A stretch of 5,765 nt of DNA from contig CAIQCM010000138.1 of NCBI GenBank assembly GCA_903870305.1, positions 1-5,765 on the forward strand, read 5' to 3'. The notes beneath the pieces were generated by a model. It was not told where the DNA came from and did no database searches. It was given only the letters and a program-made list of their open reading frames with translations. Shown piece after piece: positions 5,381 through 5,765 of the stretch. The translations under genes were made by a program, and so were the position numbers. The DNA is from an uncultured bacterium. GTDB lineage: Bacteria > Patescibacteriota > Patescibacteriia > CAIQCM01. Positions within the stretch are counted from its first letter, which is position 1. The number at the start of each line of letters is the position of its first letter.

Positions 5381-5424
5381 ATGATTAATGAACAATTCTT
5401 ATTAGTTTAATTATTGGAAATTAT

Positions 5425-5765
5425 TTATGTAGGCGGTACTTCCGTCCACGAACTTACGTAGAGCTGATCAACATCGTCGATCTGTATCTGGATGCGGCTG
5501 GAGTAGTTGTTAACGGTGGATTTGGCGTACACGGTTCGGGCGTTGGCGTTAGAAACGACCGTTTCAATGGTGCAAACGACTTTATCCACAGTGATGTTCT
5601 CATTACCAGTATAGCTTCTATTCTTCTTTAAACGCAACATGGCGATATTGGCGCACGAATATGCCGATGAACGCGCCTGCACGGCATAGGCGCGATTCAA
5701 CGTCTCGCGGTTTTCAATAACGTAATTCGCGGCGAGAGCTATGCTTGAGATCAAAGCAATGCCGC
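5425..5765 (-). CDS. PilX-like prepilin-type protein; 5' end cut by the window edge
   Basis: The last 112 codons of a protein that begins outside the window. The visible start, GIALISSIALAANYV, is the end of a hydrophobic N-terminal segment. A helix follows with the pattern AYAVQARSSAYSCANIAMLRLKKN and then a YTGNE segment, which resembles the PilX-like or minor-pilin proteins found beside pilin genes in Patescibacteria. In those proteins the region typically reads ACAEEALMKLK; here the two acidic residues are replaced by Asn-Ile. Two cysteines (visible residues 37 and 64) could pair. The remainder looks beta-rich and ends in EVPPT. The leader peptide, cleavage site and Glu5 cannot be checked. 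A TTG at 5754 lies inside the hydrophobic segment and is not the start. Being directly upstream of two pilin genes, it probably helps pilus assembly or acts as a minor subunit. Assignment is by pattern and context, so moderate confidence. Confidence 0.68.
   Translation of the reverse strand, partial: GIALISSIALAANYVIENRETLNRAYAVQARSSAYSCANIAMLRLKKNRSYTGNENITVDKVVCTIETVVSNANARTVYAKSTVNNYSSRIQIQIDDVDQLYVSSWTEVPPT

Noticed and set aside
5381..5395. Longer start (TTG) for pilin copy 2
   Set aside because: The ATG at 5380 gives a six-residue leader identical in layout to copy 1; the TTG has no supporting signal.

Overview
The window looks like ordinary chromosome of a Patescibacteria (candidate phyla radiation) bacterium, probably Parcubacteria-like. 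This is inferred from the style of the type IV pilin-like proteins (leader KG/RG followed by FTLIE, then ALNPARQF and NAQRWNNIDTI), a solitary compact infB, and start codons with no Shine-Dalgarno sequence. TGA is used as a stop (trxB, infB), so nothing suggests a recoded genetic code. No rRNA, tRNA, CRISPR array or insertion sequence was found.

All genes I can support are on the minus strand, so transcription runs from high to low coordinates. At the right edge is a cut PilX-like prepilin gene (5425-5765). It is followed by two tandem, closely related type IV pilin-like genes (4916-5380 and 4347-4805) and a strong intrinsic terminator (4294-4330). Next come infB for translation initiation factor IF2 (2157-4160), trxA for thioredoxin with a WCPPC active site (1737-2075), trxB for a thioredoxin reductase with a changed NADPH-phosphate motif (654-1565), and the first 186 codons of a Glu/Leu/Phe/Val dehydrogenase (1-560). 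The three pilin-like genes probably form one assembly module. TrxB and TrxA probably form one cytosolic thiol-reduction pair.

The most unusual structure lies between the genes. Three spacers hold inverted arrays in which each arm is four tandem 7-bp units. Two elements, either side of trxA, are built from TCTAATN (1620-1737 and 2080-2158). A third, upstream of infB, uses a different heptamer, ATGAACN (4204-4288), with the same four-unit arms. A single-arm version of the second type follows trxB (634-654). The arrays begin essentially at the stop codons of trxB, trxA and infB, and next to the T-run of the pilin terminator. I cannot say whether they are terminators, mRNA 3'-end structures, protein-binding sites or selfish repeats.

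A second point is the infB start. A TTGACA -35 box with 17-bp spacing to a TAAAGT -10 box ends seven bases before the ATG at 4160. This predicts a leaderless or nearly leaderless mRNA. The upstream TTG that would lengthen the protein is part of the -35 box. The remaining stretches, all under 300 bases, hold only AT-rich spacer.
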